From positions 1-8,907 of the forward strand of contig JALTMS010000721.1 of the NCBI GenBank assembly GCA_027001345.1: DNA of 8,907 nt. The letters run 5' to 3'. The notes below the pieces were generated by a model, which worked only from the letters and a program-made list of their open reading frames with translations, was not told where the DNA came from and made no database searches. Origin of the DNA: Acidobacteriota bacterium (GTDB lineage: Bacteria; Acidobacteriota; Polarisedimenticolia; J045). How positions within the stretch are numbered: position 1 is the first letter of the stretch; each line of letters opens with the position of its first letter. This document shows, in pieces, positions 1 through 6,009 of the stretch. Position numbers and translations under genes: made by a program.

Positions 1-1389
1 TTCGGCGCCGGCTTCCTGCTGTCGGCCATCGTCGGTCTGCTGATCGTCCTGCTGGTCAACTTCATCTCGGCGCGTTACCACCAGCGTTGGGACCTGACCC
101 GCACTCGGTCGTTCTCGTTGCATCCGGCCACCCTGCGGGTGATCGAGAAGATCGACGGCGACGTGGACGTCTACGCCTTCTTCCCGCGGCGCAATTCCCT
201 CGAGTTCCGGGCGGTCAAGGAACTCTACGAGACCTTCGCCTTCCACCAGCCGAAGATCCGGCTGATCATGGCGGACCCCAACCAGCGACCCGACCTGCTC
301 ACCGAGGCGGGCGTCAGCGGCAACCGGATGACGGTGGTCAAGTACGGCGAGCGGACTTCCTACTTCCCCGGTTATGGCGAAGACAAGCTGGTCGCCGCGC
401 TGATGGAAGTCGCCCGGGACGAGCCCAAGGTGGTCTACTGGGTCATCGGGCACGGAGAGCGGGGCGTCGATGCCCAGGACGGGGAGGGCTATCTTCGGCT
501 GCAAGCCGAGCTGACCAAGAACTTCCTCAAGCTGCGCACGATTTCCCTCGGTCCGGGCGAAAAGCTGCCGGATGATGCTTCCCTGGTCGTCCTCGCCGAC
601 CCGAGGCGACAGGTCGGCGAGAAAGAGGCCGCCGTCTACGACGCCTACCTGCGCTCCGGTGGTCGACTGCTGGCGCTGGTCGATGCCGATTTCAACCAGG
701 CCGACGGCCAGCCCCACCCGCTGGCCGACTTGCTCGATCGCTGGGGCATCCGGCCGATGCCGGCGGTGGTGATCGACGCCCGAGAAAACAAACTCGTGGA
801 CTATCCGGAACCGCTGACGGTGATCGCCGATCGCTTCGGCGTCCACGAGACGGTGCAGGGACTGCAGGGCCAGCGCGTGCTGATGAACGTGGTGCGTCCC
901 GTCGAATTCTCCCAGGTCATGAGCGACCAGCAGATCTTCCACCACGTGCTCGTTCGTGGTGGACGCGGGACTTATGTCGAAAGCGACCTCGAGCGCGCGC
1001 GCAAGGTGCGTGAAATCGACCCCAAGGCCCTCGAGCCGTGGCTCGATCGCCCGCCGGTGCTGGCCGTCGCGGCGTTCCGCAAGTTCACCAACGAGCAGGA
1101 TCCGGGCGACCTCGGCCGGGTGGCCCGGCTGGTGGTGGTCGGTGATGCCGATTTTCTCAAGGACGACTTCTTCGACACCCTTTCCAACTCCGAGCTGGCG
1201 ATGAATCTGGTGCGCTGGCTGACCGGGGAGGAAGTGCTGATCCGTCGCCAGGGTGAGGCCCGGGTGGCGAAGCTGGCGATGCAGATCGATCCGGCGCAGC
1301 GCCGCCTGGTGCGCATGCTGATGGTGCTCGAGGCGATGGGCATTTTCCTGGTGGGCTGGATCGTCTGGTTCTTCCGGAGGACGCGCTGA
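1..1389 (+). CDS. GldG-family ABC transporter auxiliary protein (5' partial)
   Basis: The reading frame is open from base 1 and the true start lies upstream; 462 residues are visible. The first visible residues form a transmembrane helix (about 1-22), followed by the family signature in which a basic, aromatic stretch precedes WDLT and FSL (about 29-39) and then a strand-rich periplasmic domain. A GHGER motif sits at about residues 150-154, and near the end comes VVVGDADFLKDDFF followed by N-L-x-x-W-L, both typical of GldG/ABC_transp_aux proteins. A second transmembrane helix ends the protein (about 439-458), followed by a basic tail. Proteins of this family accompany an ABC-2 type permease and ATPase; GldG itself belongs to the Bacteroidota gliding machinery, but most relatives are of unknown substrate. 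The ATPase and permease genes are expected just upstream, outside the window (inference). The stop codon overlaps the next start, so the two are coupled. Gliding is not implied. Confidence 0.88.
   Translation, partial: FGAGFLLSAIVGLLIVLLVNFISARYHQRWDLTRTRSFSLHPATLRVIEKIDGDVDVYAFFPRRNSLEFRAVKELYETFAFHQPKIRLIMADPNQRPDLLTEAGVSGNRMTVVKYGERTSYFPGYGEDKLVAALMEVARDEPKVVYWVIGHGERGVDAQDGEGYLRLQAELTKNFLKLRTISLGPGEKLPDDASLVVLADPRRQVGEKEAAVYDAYLRSGGRLLALVDADFNQADGQPHPLADLLDRWGIRPMPAVVIDARENKLVDYPEPLTVIADRFGVHETVQGLQGQRVLMNVVRPVEFSQVMSDQQIFHHVLVRGGRGTYVESDLERARKVREIDPKALEPWLDRPPVLAVAAFRKFTNEQDPGDLGRVARLVVVGDADFLKDDFFDTLSNSELAMNLVRWLTGEEVLIRRQGEARVAKLAMQIDPAQRRLVRMLMVLEAMGIFLVGWIVWFFRRTR
1376..1380 (+). promoter_or_regulatory. 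Ribosome binding site of the DUF4340 gene
   Basis: GGAGG lies 8 nt before the ATG at 1389, inside the last codons of the GldG-like gene. The ATG shares one base with the upstream TGA, a classical translational-coupling arrangement, and this fixes the start. Confidence 0.8.
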
Positions 1390-1964
1390 TGCGCAGCAAG
1401 GGTGTTCTGGCGGCGGTGATCGTTCTGGCCTTGCTGGTGGTCTTCGTCGTTCGCGAGCGGCGCCGCGACGTCGAAGAGGGCGTGCTCGAGCCCTCCGAGG
1501 TGATCTTTCCCTGGGGCACCTATCGGGTGCAGGAGTACGAGTTCACCCTGCGCAGTGATCCCGGTGGCGAGGTTCATTTCAAACGGGGCAGCGACGGCTG
1601 GGAGGTGGTCTCCGGTTCGGAGGCGGCGGACGCGACCTTCGCACCGGACGTGCTGAGCGCCTGGAGCCGGATCCGCTTCGTGGAGAGCGTCGACGAGAAT
1701 CCGACCGATGACGATCTCGAGCGCTACGGCCTGGCCGAGCCGATCGTCTCCGTGCTCGCACGCCTGAGCGCTGAAGATGACGAGCCGGGGGGGGAGGCAC
1801 AGCTCGAGTTGGGACTGCCCTCGCCGCTCAAGCCGGCGTTCTACGCTCGTATCAACGGCTTCCCTCGCGTCGTGCTCGTCTCCGCCGACGCGGCGGACCT
1901 GATTCAGGGAGCGGGTCGCGAGGTGTTCGGCCTCGAGAGCCTGTTCAGCGAATCGCGAAAGTGA
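1389..1964 (+). CDS. DUF4340 domain-containing membrane-anchored protein
   Basis: A 191-residue protein with one N-terminal transmembrane helix (about 5-22) preceded by arginine and lysine and followed by RERRR, so the bulk should lie outside the cytoplasmic membrane. The rest matches the DUF4340 pattern: a WEVVSG strand at about 71-76, the hallmark YGLAEP at about 113-118, and a C-terminal FYARINGFPRVVLVS segment at about 151-165. It is at the short end for the family, carrying only one domain copy. DUF4340 genes commonly follow a GldG-like gene in ABC exporter loci of Acidobacteriota, Myxococcota and others, and that is the case here. The molecular function is unknown. A run of eight G at 1787-1794 falls inside the coding region, but the frame after it still reads as family sequence, so the gene appears intact. 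Its 3' end overlaps the convergent GWxTD gene by 20 bp. Confidence 0.8.
   Translation: MRSKGVLAAVIVLALLVVFVVRERRRDVEEGVLEPSEVIFPWGTYRVQEYEFTLRSDPGGEVHFKRGSDGWEVVSGSEAADATFAPDVLSAWSRIRFVESVDENPTDDDLERYGLAEPIVSVLARLSAEDDEPGGEAQLELGLPSPLKPAFYARINGFPRVVLVSADAADLIQGAGREVFGLESLFSESRK
1787..1794 (+). repeat. G8 homopolymer inside the DUF4340 gene
   Basis: Eight consecutive G residues encode the PGG part of an acidic/glycine linker at about residues 133-135. Such tracts are prone to replication slippage and to sequencing or assembly error. The downstream frame is the family-like one, so the count shown here is probably the functional one. Confidence 0.7.
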
Positions 1965-3480
1965 TCACGCGTTCGACCCGCCGGCCATCGGCCAGGGAGG
2001 CGGCGAAACGGATCCGGTAGTGCCCCGGTGAGAGCTTGCCACCGGGCAGACGCCAGGCCCGAGGCCCGATCCCCCGGGGATCTTGCTTGGGGCTGCCCAG
2101 GGGTTGGTAGGGGCCCTGATCGTCGTCGGCGCGCTCGAGCTGCCATTCGAGGAGGGGAAGACTCGACCCGCCCGCCGGCGGTGTGACTTCGACGAACAGC
2201 GCGAAGGGCTCGTCGGTGCGCAGCTCGGTCTCGAGTCGGGGAACCACCAGGCTGCCGTGGATCCGGAAGGGTGCGTAGTCGATGCCGTCCTCGGCGGGGT
2301 CCTCGATCAGCCGGGCGAGGAGCGGCCCGGTGAAGCGGGGTACGTCGGGTCGAACGGGCGGCACGATCACCTCGCCATAGATCGGTGCCGCACCACCCCC
2401 CTGGCGGTCGAAGACCAGCGCCGAGAGCTTCCAGCGGCCGGGAGGCACGACCTTCACCGCTTGCAGGCGCAACCAGGGGTCTCCCTCAGCGGCGGGCGCC
2501 GGTTCGGCGCCGAAGGCTTCCTCGGAGAACTCGATGCTCGCCGGCCGTCCGTCGGGCTCGCCCAGCGGGCGCAATTCGGCGGTGGCAGCCAGCCGCGCCG
2601 CCAGGCCCATCGCCGTACCGTCCCAGGCCGGTGCGAGATCACTGCGGGCCACCGCCAGCGTCAGGGCCAGCAGGCTGTCTCCGTCGGGGGTGACGATCGG
2701 AGTCGCCACGAAGGTGCCGGCATAGGAGCCGACGAACTCTTCGGCCTTGACCACGGCGCGCAGCAGGTCTGCCTCGCTCGGCACCTCCTGAAGGCGGCCG
2801 AGGTCCATCGCCGTGGCCAGGGTGCCGCCGCCCCAGGGGACCTCGCGGACCAGCCGTTCGATCTCCTTGGGCATGCCCCAGGTGGGGCTGGCATTGTTGA
2901 TGTCCAGGAAGATGCTGTTGAGCCGCGGGTTGCGCGTCAGACGCCAGTCGTTGTCGTCGTCCCGCACGAAGGCGATGACGGTGCGGGTGCGGTTGGCAGC
3001 GTGGCGCAGCCCCTGGTAGTGCCAGCGCAGCAGGCCGCGGTTGGTGATGTTGCGCTCGCCGGTGTCGTAGTCGAGGCGCTGTTCGGTGTCATCCGGCGGG
3101 CCGAGCAGGATGTAGATCTTGCCGCGGTCGGTCTTCCAGCCCGGCAGGGGTGTGTCGTCGAACTTGCGGTTGGCTTCTGCCACCCGGGTCCAGAAGGCCA
3201 GCCGGGCCTCGTTGACCGGTGTGCGGGGGTTGGGGTCTCGGCGATCCCAGAAGCGGCGGATGAACGCCAGACGGGAGGGAGCATCTTTCAGCCGGCGGAA
3301 GAGTCGGACCTCGCTGCGGTTCATCAGGTAGCGGACCGGCCCCTTGTGCCACTGGCGCAGACTCGTCGGCTGCTGCTTGTCGGTGCCTCGGGCCGCCGGC
3401 GCCGAGGGGGCCGCGAGCAGCAGGGCGAGCAGGATCGCCGGGCCGGTCAAGCTGCGAAATGTTGACCCTCGCCGATTCAC
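1945..3480 (-). CDS. Exported GWxTD domain-containing protein
   Basis: I place the start at the GTG at 3478-3480, giving 511 residues. This start yields a textbook Sec signal peptide: a basic n-region (NRRGSTFR), a hydrophobic core PAILLALLLA and a likely cleavage after APAA near residue 30. An upstream ATG at 3735 would bury this signal behind 85 atypical residues and run antisense into the HEAT gene. The N-terminal half carries the family hallmarks in order: FWDRRDPNPRT (77-87), an NEARLAFWTR helix (90-99), GWKTDRG (114-120) and IYILLGPPDD (122-131). The C-terminal part (about 370-511) is strand-rich and looks like a beta-sandwich, ending in a YRIRFAASLADGRR stretch. GWxTD proteins are widespread in Acidobacteriota and Bacteroidota and have no established biochemical function; a periplasmic or cell-surface role is inferred from the signal peptide. 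It is convergent with the DUF4340 gene and divergent from the HEAT lipoprotein gene. Confidence 0.87.
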   Translation of the reverse strand: MNRRGSTFRSLTGPAILLALLLAAPSAPAARGTDKQQPTSLRQWHKGPVRYLMNRSEVRLFRRLKDAPSRLAFIRRFWDRRDPNPRTPVNEARLAFWTRVAEANRKFDDTPLPGWKTDRGKIYILLGPPDDTEQRLDYDTGERNITNRGLLRWHYQGLRHAANRTRTVIAFVRDDDNDWRLTRNPRLNSIFLDINNASPTWGMPKEIERLVREVPWGGGTLATAMDLGRLQEVPSEADLLRAVVKAEEFVGSYAGTFVATPIVTPDGDSLLALTLAVARSDLAPAWDGTAMGLAARLAATAELRPLGEPDGRPASIEFSEEAFGAEPAPAAEGDPWLRLQAVKVVPPGRWKLSALVFDRQGGGAAPIYGEVIVPPVRPDVPRFTGPLLARLIEDPAEDGIDYAPFRIHGSLVVPRLETELRTDEPFALFVEVTPPAGGSSLPLLEWQLERADDDQGPYQPLGSPKQDPRGIGPRAWRLPGGKLSPGHYRIRFAASLADGRRVERVITFAIR

Positions 3481-3491
3481 GGGCCTAAGAT
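3462..3491 (+). promoter_or_regulatory. Putative sigma-70-type promoter of the HEAT lipoprotein gene
   Basis: TTGACC (-35, 3462-3467) and TAAGAT (-10, 3486-3491) are separated by 18 bp and face the gene starting at 3575. The -35 match is 5 of 6 and the -10 match 4 of 6. The -35 lies within the first codons of the divergent GWxTD gene. Transcription would begin near 3498 and leave a leader of about 75 nt that contains an inverted repeat reaching the ribosome binding site. This is a pattern match only. Confidence 0.42.
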
Positions 3492-3492
3492 A
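3487..3492 (-). promoter_or_regulatory. Possible -10 element for the GWxTD gene
   Basis: On the minus strand TATCTT ends 6 nt before the GTG start at 3480 and overlaps the plus-strand -10 (TAAGAT). No convincing -35 is found 16-18 bp upstream. If it is real, transcription would start at or next to the GTG, that is, a leaderless message. The only Shine-Dalgarno-like run, GAGGGG, is 13 nt away, further than usual. Confidence 0.2.
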
Positions 3493-3516
3493 ACCCCTCT
3501 CGAGGCAGCCCGCCGG

Positions 3517-3563
3517 TCCAGGGGACGGGGGGGCCTTCACGCTCTCGATCCCGGACCCCTGGA
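3517..3563 (+). repeat. Inverted repeat in the HEAT gene leader, overlapping its RBS
   Basis: TCCAGGGG at 3517-3524 is perfectly complementary to CCCCTGGA at 3556-3563, with 31 nt between the arms. The right arm includes the first three bases of the GGAGGAG ribosome binding site. In an RNA starting near 3498 this could form an 8-bp stem that partly hides the ribosome binding site. A G7 run lies in the loop (3527-3533). Confidence 0.4.
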
Positions 3564-3567
3564 GGAG
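3561..3567 (+). promoter_or_regulatory. Ribosome binding site of the HEAT lipoprotein gene
   Basis: GGAGGAG, 7 nt before the ATG at 3575, is a strong Shine-Dalgarno sequence and fixes the start. Confidence 0.8.
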
Positions 3568-3574
3568 TCGACCG

Positions 3575-4642
3575 ATGAAAGTGAACCGACGTGGCCCGAG
3601 CGCGGCGCTGGCGGCCTGGGTGGTGTTGGTAGCCCTGCTGCTGTCCTGTGGATCCCAGGGCCTGCCCGGTGATACGCCGGACGCGCGCGCGCTGGCCGCC
3701 GCCGAACTGGGTGTCAACGGGGCCAACGAAAACATCCCGCCCCTCGTCCAGGCTCTGCGGCGCGATCAGGAAATCGTTCAGATCCAGGCCGCCACTTCTC
3801 TCGGGCGTATCGGCACGGTCGAGGCGGTCGCCGCCCTGCGGGAATTCATCGACGCCGACGCGCGGCTCGTGCGGCAGGCCGTGGCCCAGGCTCTGCGGGA
3901 CGTGGATCCCTCGGCCTACCCGGAGGCCGCCGAGGTGCTGGTGGAGATGGGGCACAAGACCCTTCCCAAGGGGCCGGACAAGGATCCCGACCTCCTCGTG
4001 CGGGCCGCGGTGGTCACCTCCCTGGCGGTGGTGCAGCAGCCGGTGGGCGTGGAATACCTGGTCGATCGGCTGGAGAAGGACGCCGACGAGGGTATCCGCA
4101 ACGCGGCGGTGCAGACCCTCGGCCGGCTGGGCGATCCGCGAGCGGTGGAAGTGCTGATCGATGTCTACCACAACGACAACGAGAAGAATCGCTCGTGGGC
4201 CATCGAGGCACTCGGCGAGATCGGCGATGAGCGGGGCCGCAAGGTGATCCTCGAGGCCCTGGAAGACTTCGATCCGGTCTGCCGCGGCAAGGCCGCCTGG
4301 GCGTTGATGCAGATGGACGGAGAGAAGGCCATTCCGCTGCTGACCGAGAGGCTGGCGATCGAAGAAGACGACATGCCCGCGGTGGTCATGGCCCACGCTC
4401 TGGCTCTGCTCGGGCGCAAGGACGCGGTGCCCTTCCTCGAAGACCGAGCGCTCCACGCGCGCAACAATTTCGCCCGCGCCGAGGCCGCCCGCGTGCTCGG
4501 CGAGGTGGGGCGCAAGCAGACGATTGCCGTGCTCGACAAGGCATTCCGCAACGACCGTGACGGTCTCGTTCAGCGTGAGGCGGCGGTGGCGATCAAGAAA
4601 CTCATGGCGCGCTTCCCGTCCGACGACAGCGACGCCGGTTGA
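3575..4642 (+). CDS. HEAT-repeat lipoprotein
   Basis: A 355-residue protein with a lipoprotein-type signal: basic MKVNRR, hydrophobic core of about residues 10-23, then LLSC with the putative lipidated cysteine at residue 25. The -2 leucine is slightly off the commonest lipobox, so a plain signal peptide is the alternative. From about residue 36 to 346 the sequence is a solenoid of roughly nine or ten HEAT/PBS-lyase-type repeats, recognisable by recurring A-x-x-x-L-G-x-[IL]-G and A-[IV]-x-x-L units, for example around 71-80, 178-187, 209-218 and 303-312. An insertion rich in K, P and D (about 127-140) interrupts the array. Such solenoids are protein-binding scaffolds; no catalytic residues of a bilin lyase are evident and PBS-lyase activity should not be inferred. 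It precedes the bactofilin gene on the same strand by 100 bp, which suggests but does not prove shared function at the envelope. Confidence 0.85.
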   Translation: MKVNRRGPSAALAAWVVLVALLLSCGSQGLPGDTPDARALAAAELGVNGANENIPPLVQALRRDQEIVQIQAATSLGRIGTVEAVAALREFIDADARLVRQAVAQALRDVDPSAYPEAAEVLVEMGHKTLPKGPDKDPDLLVRAAVVTSLAVVQQPVGVEYLVDRLEKDADEGIRNAAVQTLGRLGDPRAVEVLIDVYHNDNEKNRSWAIEALGEIGDERGRKVILEALEDFDPVCRGKAAWALMQMDGEKAIPLLTERLAIEEDDMPAVVMAHALALLGRKDAVPFLEDRALHARNNFARAEAARVLGEVGRKQTIAVLDKAFRNDRDGLVQREAAVAIKKLMARFPSDDSDAG

Positions 4643-4742
4643 ATCATCGCCCGGTCCGACGCTCGAAGGCCGGGGAAAGTTGGTGGAGGGAAAGGCGCTG
4701 CAATTCGGCAGGCGATTTCCCAACCCGTGAGGAGATTGGCAA
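4643..4742 (+). other. Intergenic gap before the bactofilin gene
   Basis: The 100 bp hold the bactofilin ribosome binding site at 4729-4734. There is also an imperfectly symmetric region: GGGAAA at 4688-4693 is complementary to TTTCCC at 4716-4721, and GGGAAA also occurs at 4674-4679. No convincing sigma-70 promoter or U-tailed terminator is visible, so read-through from the HEAT gene is possible. Confidence 0.35.
4729..4734 (+). promoter_or_regulatory. Ribosome binding site of the bactofilin gene
   Basis: GAGGAG lies 8 nt before the ATG at 4743 and supports that start over the internal ATG at 4869, which has its own weaker site (AGGGAG at 4858-4863). Confidence 0.75.
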
Positions 4743-5264
4743 ATGGGTATGTGGGGCCGCAAGGACCAGGACGACAGCAGGCCGGTGAACACCCCCAGTA
4801 GCCCGACACCGGCACCCACGGCCGACCGGCAGACGCCCCAGGCGGCGCCTGCCAGAAAGGGAGCAGTGATGGACAGCAAGAAGGCGATCATCGGACCGTC
4901 GATTCAGATCAAGGGCGAACTGATCGGCAAGGAGGACCTCGTCATCGAGGGACACGTCGAAGGGGTGGTGCGCCTTTCGGACAATCATCTGACCATCGGC
5001 TCGAAGGCCAAGATCGAGGCGACACTGGAGGCCAAGGCGATTCGCATCGAGGGCAACGTGATCGGCGACGTGGTTGCCGGAGAGCGCGTGGAGTTGATGG
5101 CCGGCTCTGCGGTCAAGGGTGATATCGCCTCACCTCGGATCAGCATTGCCGACGGGGCTCGCTTCAAGGGCAGCGTCGACATGGAACGCAAGTCCTCCTC
5201 TCCGATGGTTGCCGCCAAGGACAAGCCGGCGGTGGCGTCCAAATCGGCACCGGTCAGTCACTGA
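4743..5264 (+). CDS. Bactofilin family polymer-forming cytoskeletal protein
   Basis: A 173-residue protein. Residues about 49-147 form the bactofilin core: short hydrophobic strands separated by glycines every 17-18 residues or so (SIQIKGELIG, LVIEGHVEG, IRIEGNVIGDV, VELMAGSAVKGDI, SIADGARFKGSV), the pattern of the right-handed beta-helix that polymerises head-to-head without nucleotide. The core is flanked by a disordered Pro/Thr/Ala-rich N-terminus (about 13-38) and a Lys/Ser/Ala-rich C-terminus (about 148-173). The first residues, M-G-M-W-G-R-K, combine an aromatic residue with basic ones and could serve as the short membrane-targeting leader known for bactofilins. The polymer normally sits under the inner membrane and organises cell shape or localised envelope enzymes. 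It lies between a HEAT lipoprotein gene and an MTase-fold gene on the same strand, the latter only 19 bp downstream. A second start at codon 43 is possible. Confidence 0.93.
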   Translation: MGMWGRKDQDDSRPVNTPSSPTPAPTADRQTPQAAPARKGAVMDSKKAIIGPSIQIKGELIGKEDLVIEGHVEGVVRLSDNHLTIGSKAKIEATLEAKAIRIEGNVIGDVVAGERVELMAGSAVKGDIASPRISIADGARFKGSVDMERKSSSPMVAAKDKPAVASKSAPVSH

Positions 5265-5283
5265 CCGCCTCCGGGGCCCGGAA

Positions 5284-5886
5284 GTGAGCGTTCTGGGGTC
5301 CTGGTTGCGCCGTCGGTCCGGGGGTTCCCCTTCGCCCGAGGGGGAGCCTGCGGCGCCGGTGGCTGGAAGTGTTTGCCGTTTCCTCGCCGAGGTCTTCGAC
5401 AAGATTGCCCGCCGCCTCGAGGAAGGTGCCTGCTATCGAGTGCTGATCGCGGGTCCCCCTTCGGGTCGCACCATCGAGACCTTCTCCCGCAGGGGGGCAC
5501 GGGTCACGGTGGACGGCGAGGATCTTCCCGAACTGCCCCTGTCCCACGCCGATGAGACTTTCGATCTGGTGCTGGGTCTGGATCTGATCGATCTGCTGGA
5601 AGACGAGGCCGCCGCGGCACTCGGTGCCGAGTGGGCTCGGGTTCTCCTGCCCGGAGGCAAGGTCTTTCTGGTTTCTCGCTCCGCCGCCGCTCGGTTGACG
5701 GCTGGTGAGAGGCTCGAGGTGCTGGAGGACGCCAGTCTGCACCCCGTGGCCCGCGGGGGGACACGCTCGCGGCTGATCGAGAGGGGGAATCGGGCCCTCG
5801 AGCGGCTGTTCAGGCCGTTGCTGGTCGACGAGATCCTGCTGCGCCGCGACGGCCTGCGGGAAGTGGTCTACAAGCGACCGGGCTAA
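5284..5886 (+). CDS. Degenerate class I SAM methyltransferase-fold protein
   Basis: I choose the GTG at 5284, giving 200 residues and a 19-bp gap from the bactofilin stop. The frame also opens at an ATG at 5119, but that would overlap the bactofilin core by almost 150 bp with non-homologous sequence. No good Shine-Dalgarno precedes the GTG, so coupling to bactofilin translation is likely; the GTG at 5359 is an alternative start. After an Arg/Pro/Gly-rich leader (about 8-27) comes a helix (31-46), then a Rossmann-like unit: VLIAGPPSGRTIETF (about 53-67, at the motif I position), a V-D-G-E-D acidic strand end (about 76-80), FDLVLGLDLIDLL (93-105) and LLPGGKVFLVSRS (121-133). The last two match methyltransferase post-I/motif III regions well. 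Motif I lacks the usual GxGxG and the loop reads GPPSG, so SAM binding is doubtful. It may be an active methyltransferase with a diverged loop or a catalytically dead partner. Substrate unknown. Confidence 0.65.
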   Translation: MSVLGSWLRRRSGGSPSPEGEPAAPVAGSVCRFLAEVFDKIARRLEEGACYRVLIAGPPSGRTIETFSRRGARVTVDGEDLPELPLSHADETFDLVLGLDLIDLLEDEAAAALGAEWARVLLPGGKVFLVSRSAAARLTAGERLEVLEDASLHPVARGGTRSRLIERGNRALERLFRPLLVDEILLRRDGLREVVYKRPG

Positions 5887-5960
5887 CCCGGATCATGCAC
5901 GAGCGCTCCACCTCGAAGCTTCATGCATAAACGGGGCCAAGTGGCCCGATCCGGCCGGAC

Positions 5961-5989
5961 TTGCCCGCGGACAGCCCCAAACCTACGTT
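5961..5989 (+). promoter_or_regulatory. Weak candidate promoter for the DUF4388 gene
   Basis: TTGCCC (-35, 5961-5966) and TACGTT (-10, 5984-5989) have a 17-bp spacer and point at the gene starting at 6020. The -10 match is poor (3 of 6). It would place the start of transcription about 25 nt before the ATG, just ahead of the ribosome binding site. Confidence 0.25.
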
Positions 5990-6003
5990 TCCTTTCGAGA
6001 TCC

Positions 6004-6009
6004 AGGAGG
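6004..6009 (+). promoter_or_regulatory. Ribosome binding site of the DUF4388 gene
   Basis: AGGAGG lies 10 nt before the ATG at 6020 and is the best in-context site; the spacing is slightly long but acceptable. Confidence 0.75.

Noticed and set aside
1..1964. Gliding-motility locus
   Set aside because: GldG-like and DUF4340 proteins occur widely in ABC exporter loci of non-gliding bacteria, and no other gld gene is present in the window.
2083..3465. 460-codon plus-strand frame
   Set aside because: It is antisense to the well-supported GWxTD gene and has no recognisable domain or signal; an open antisense frame is expected at this GC content.
3481..3735. N-terminal extension of the GWxTD protein to an upstream ATG
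   Set aside because: It would place 85 non-family residues before a complete signal peptide and overlap the divergent HEAT gene by about 160 bp. The GTG at 3480 explains the signal peptide.
3575..4642. Phycobilisome bilin lyase
   Set aside because: Such repeats are often labelled PBS-lyase, but the protein is an exported lipoprotein solenoid in a non-photosynthetic context; only the repeat fold is supported.
3485..4891. 468-codon minus-strand frame
   Set aside because: It is antisense to the HEAT lipoprotein and the bactofilin start, both of which have strong ribosome binding sites and clear domains.
5119..5283. Upstream ATG start for the MTase-fold gene
   Set aside because: It would overlap the bactofilin coding region in another frame and add sequence without homology to the fold.
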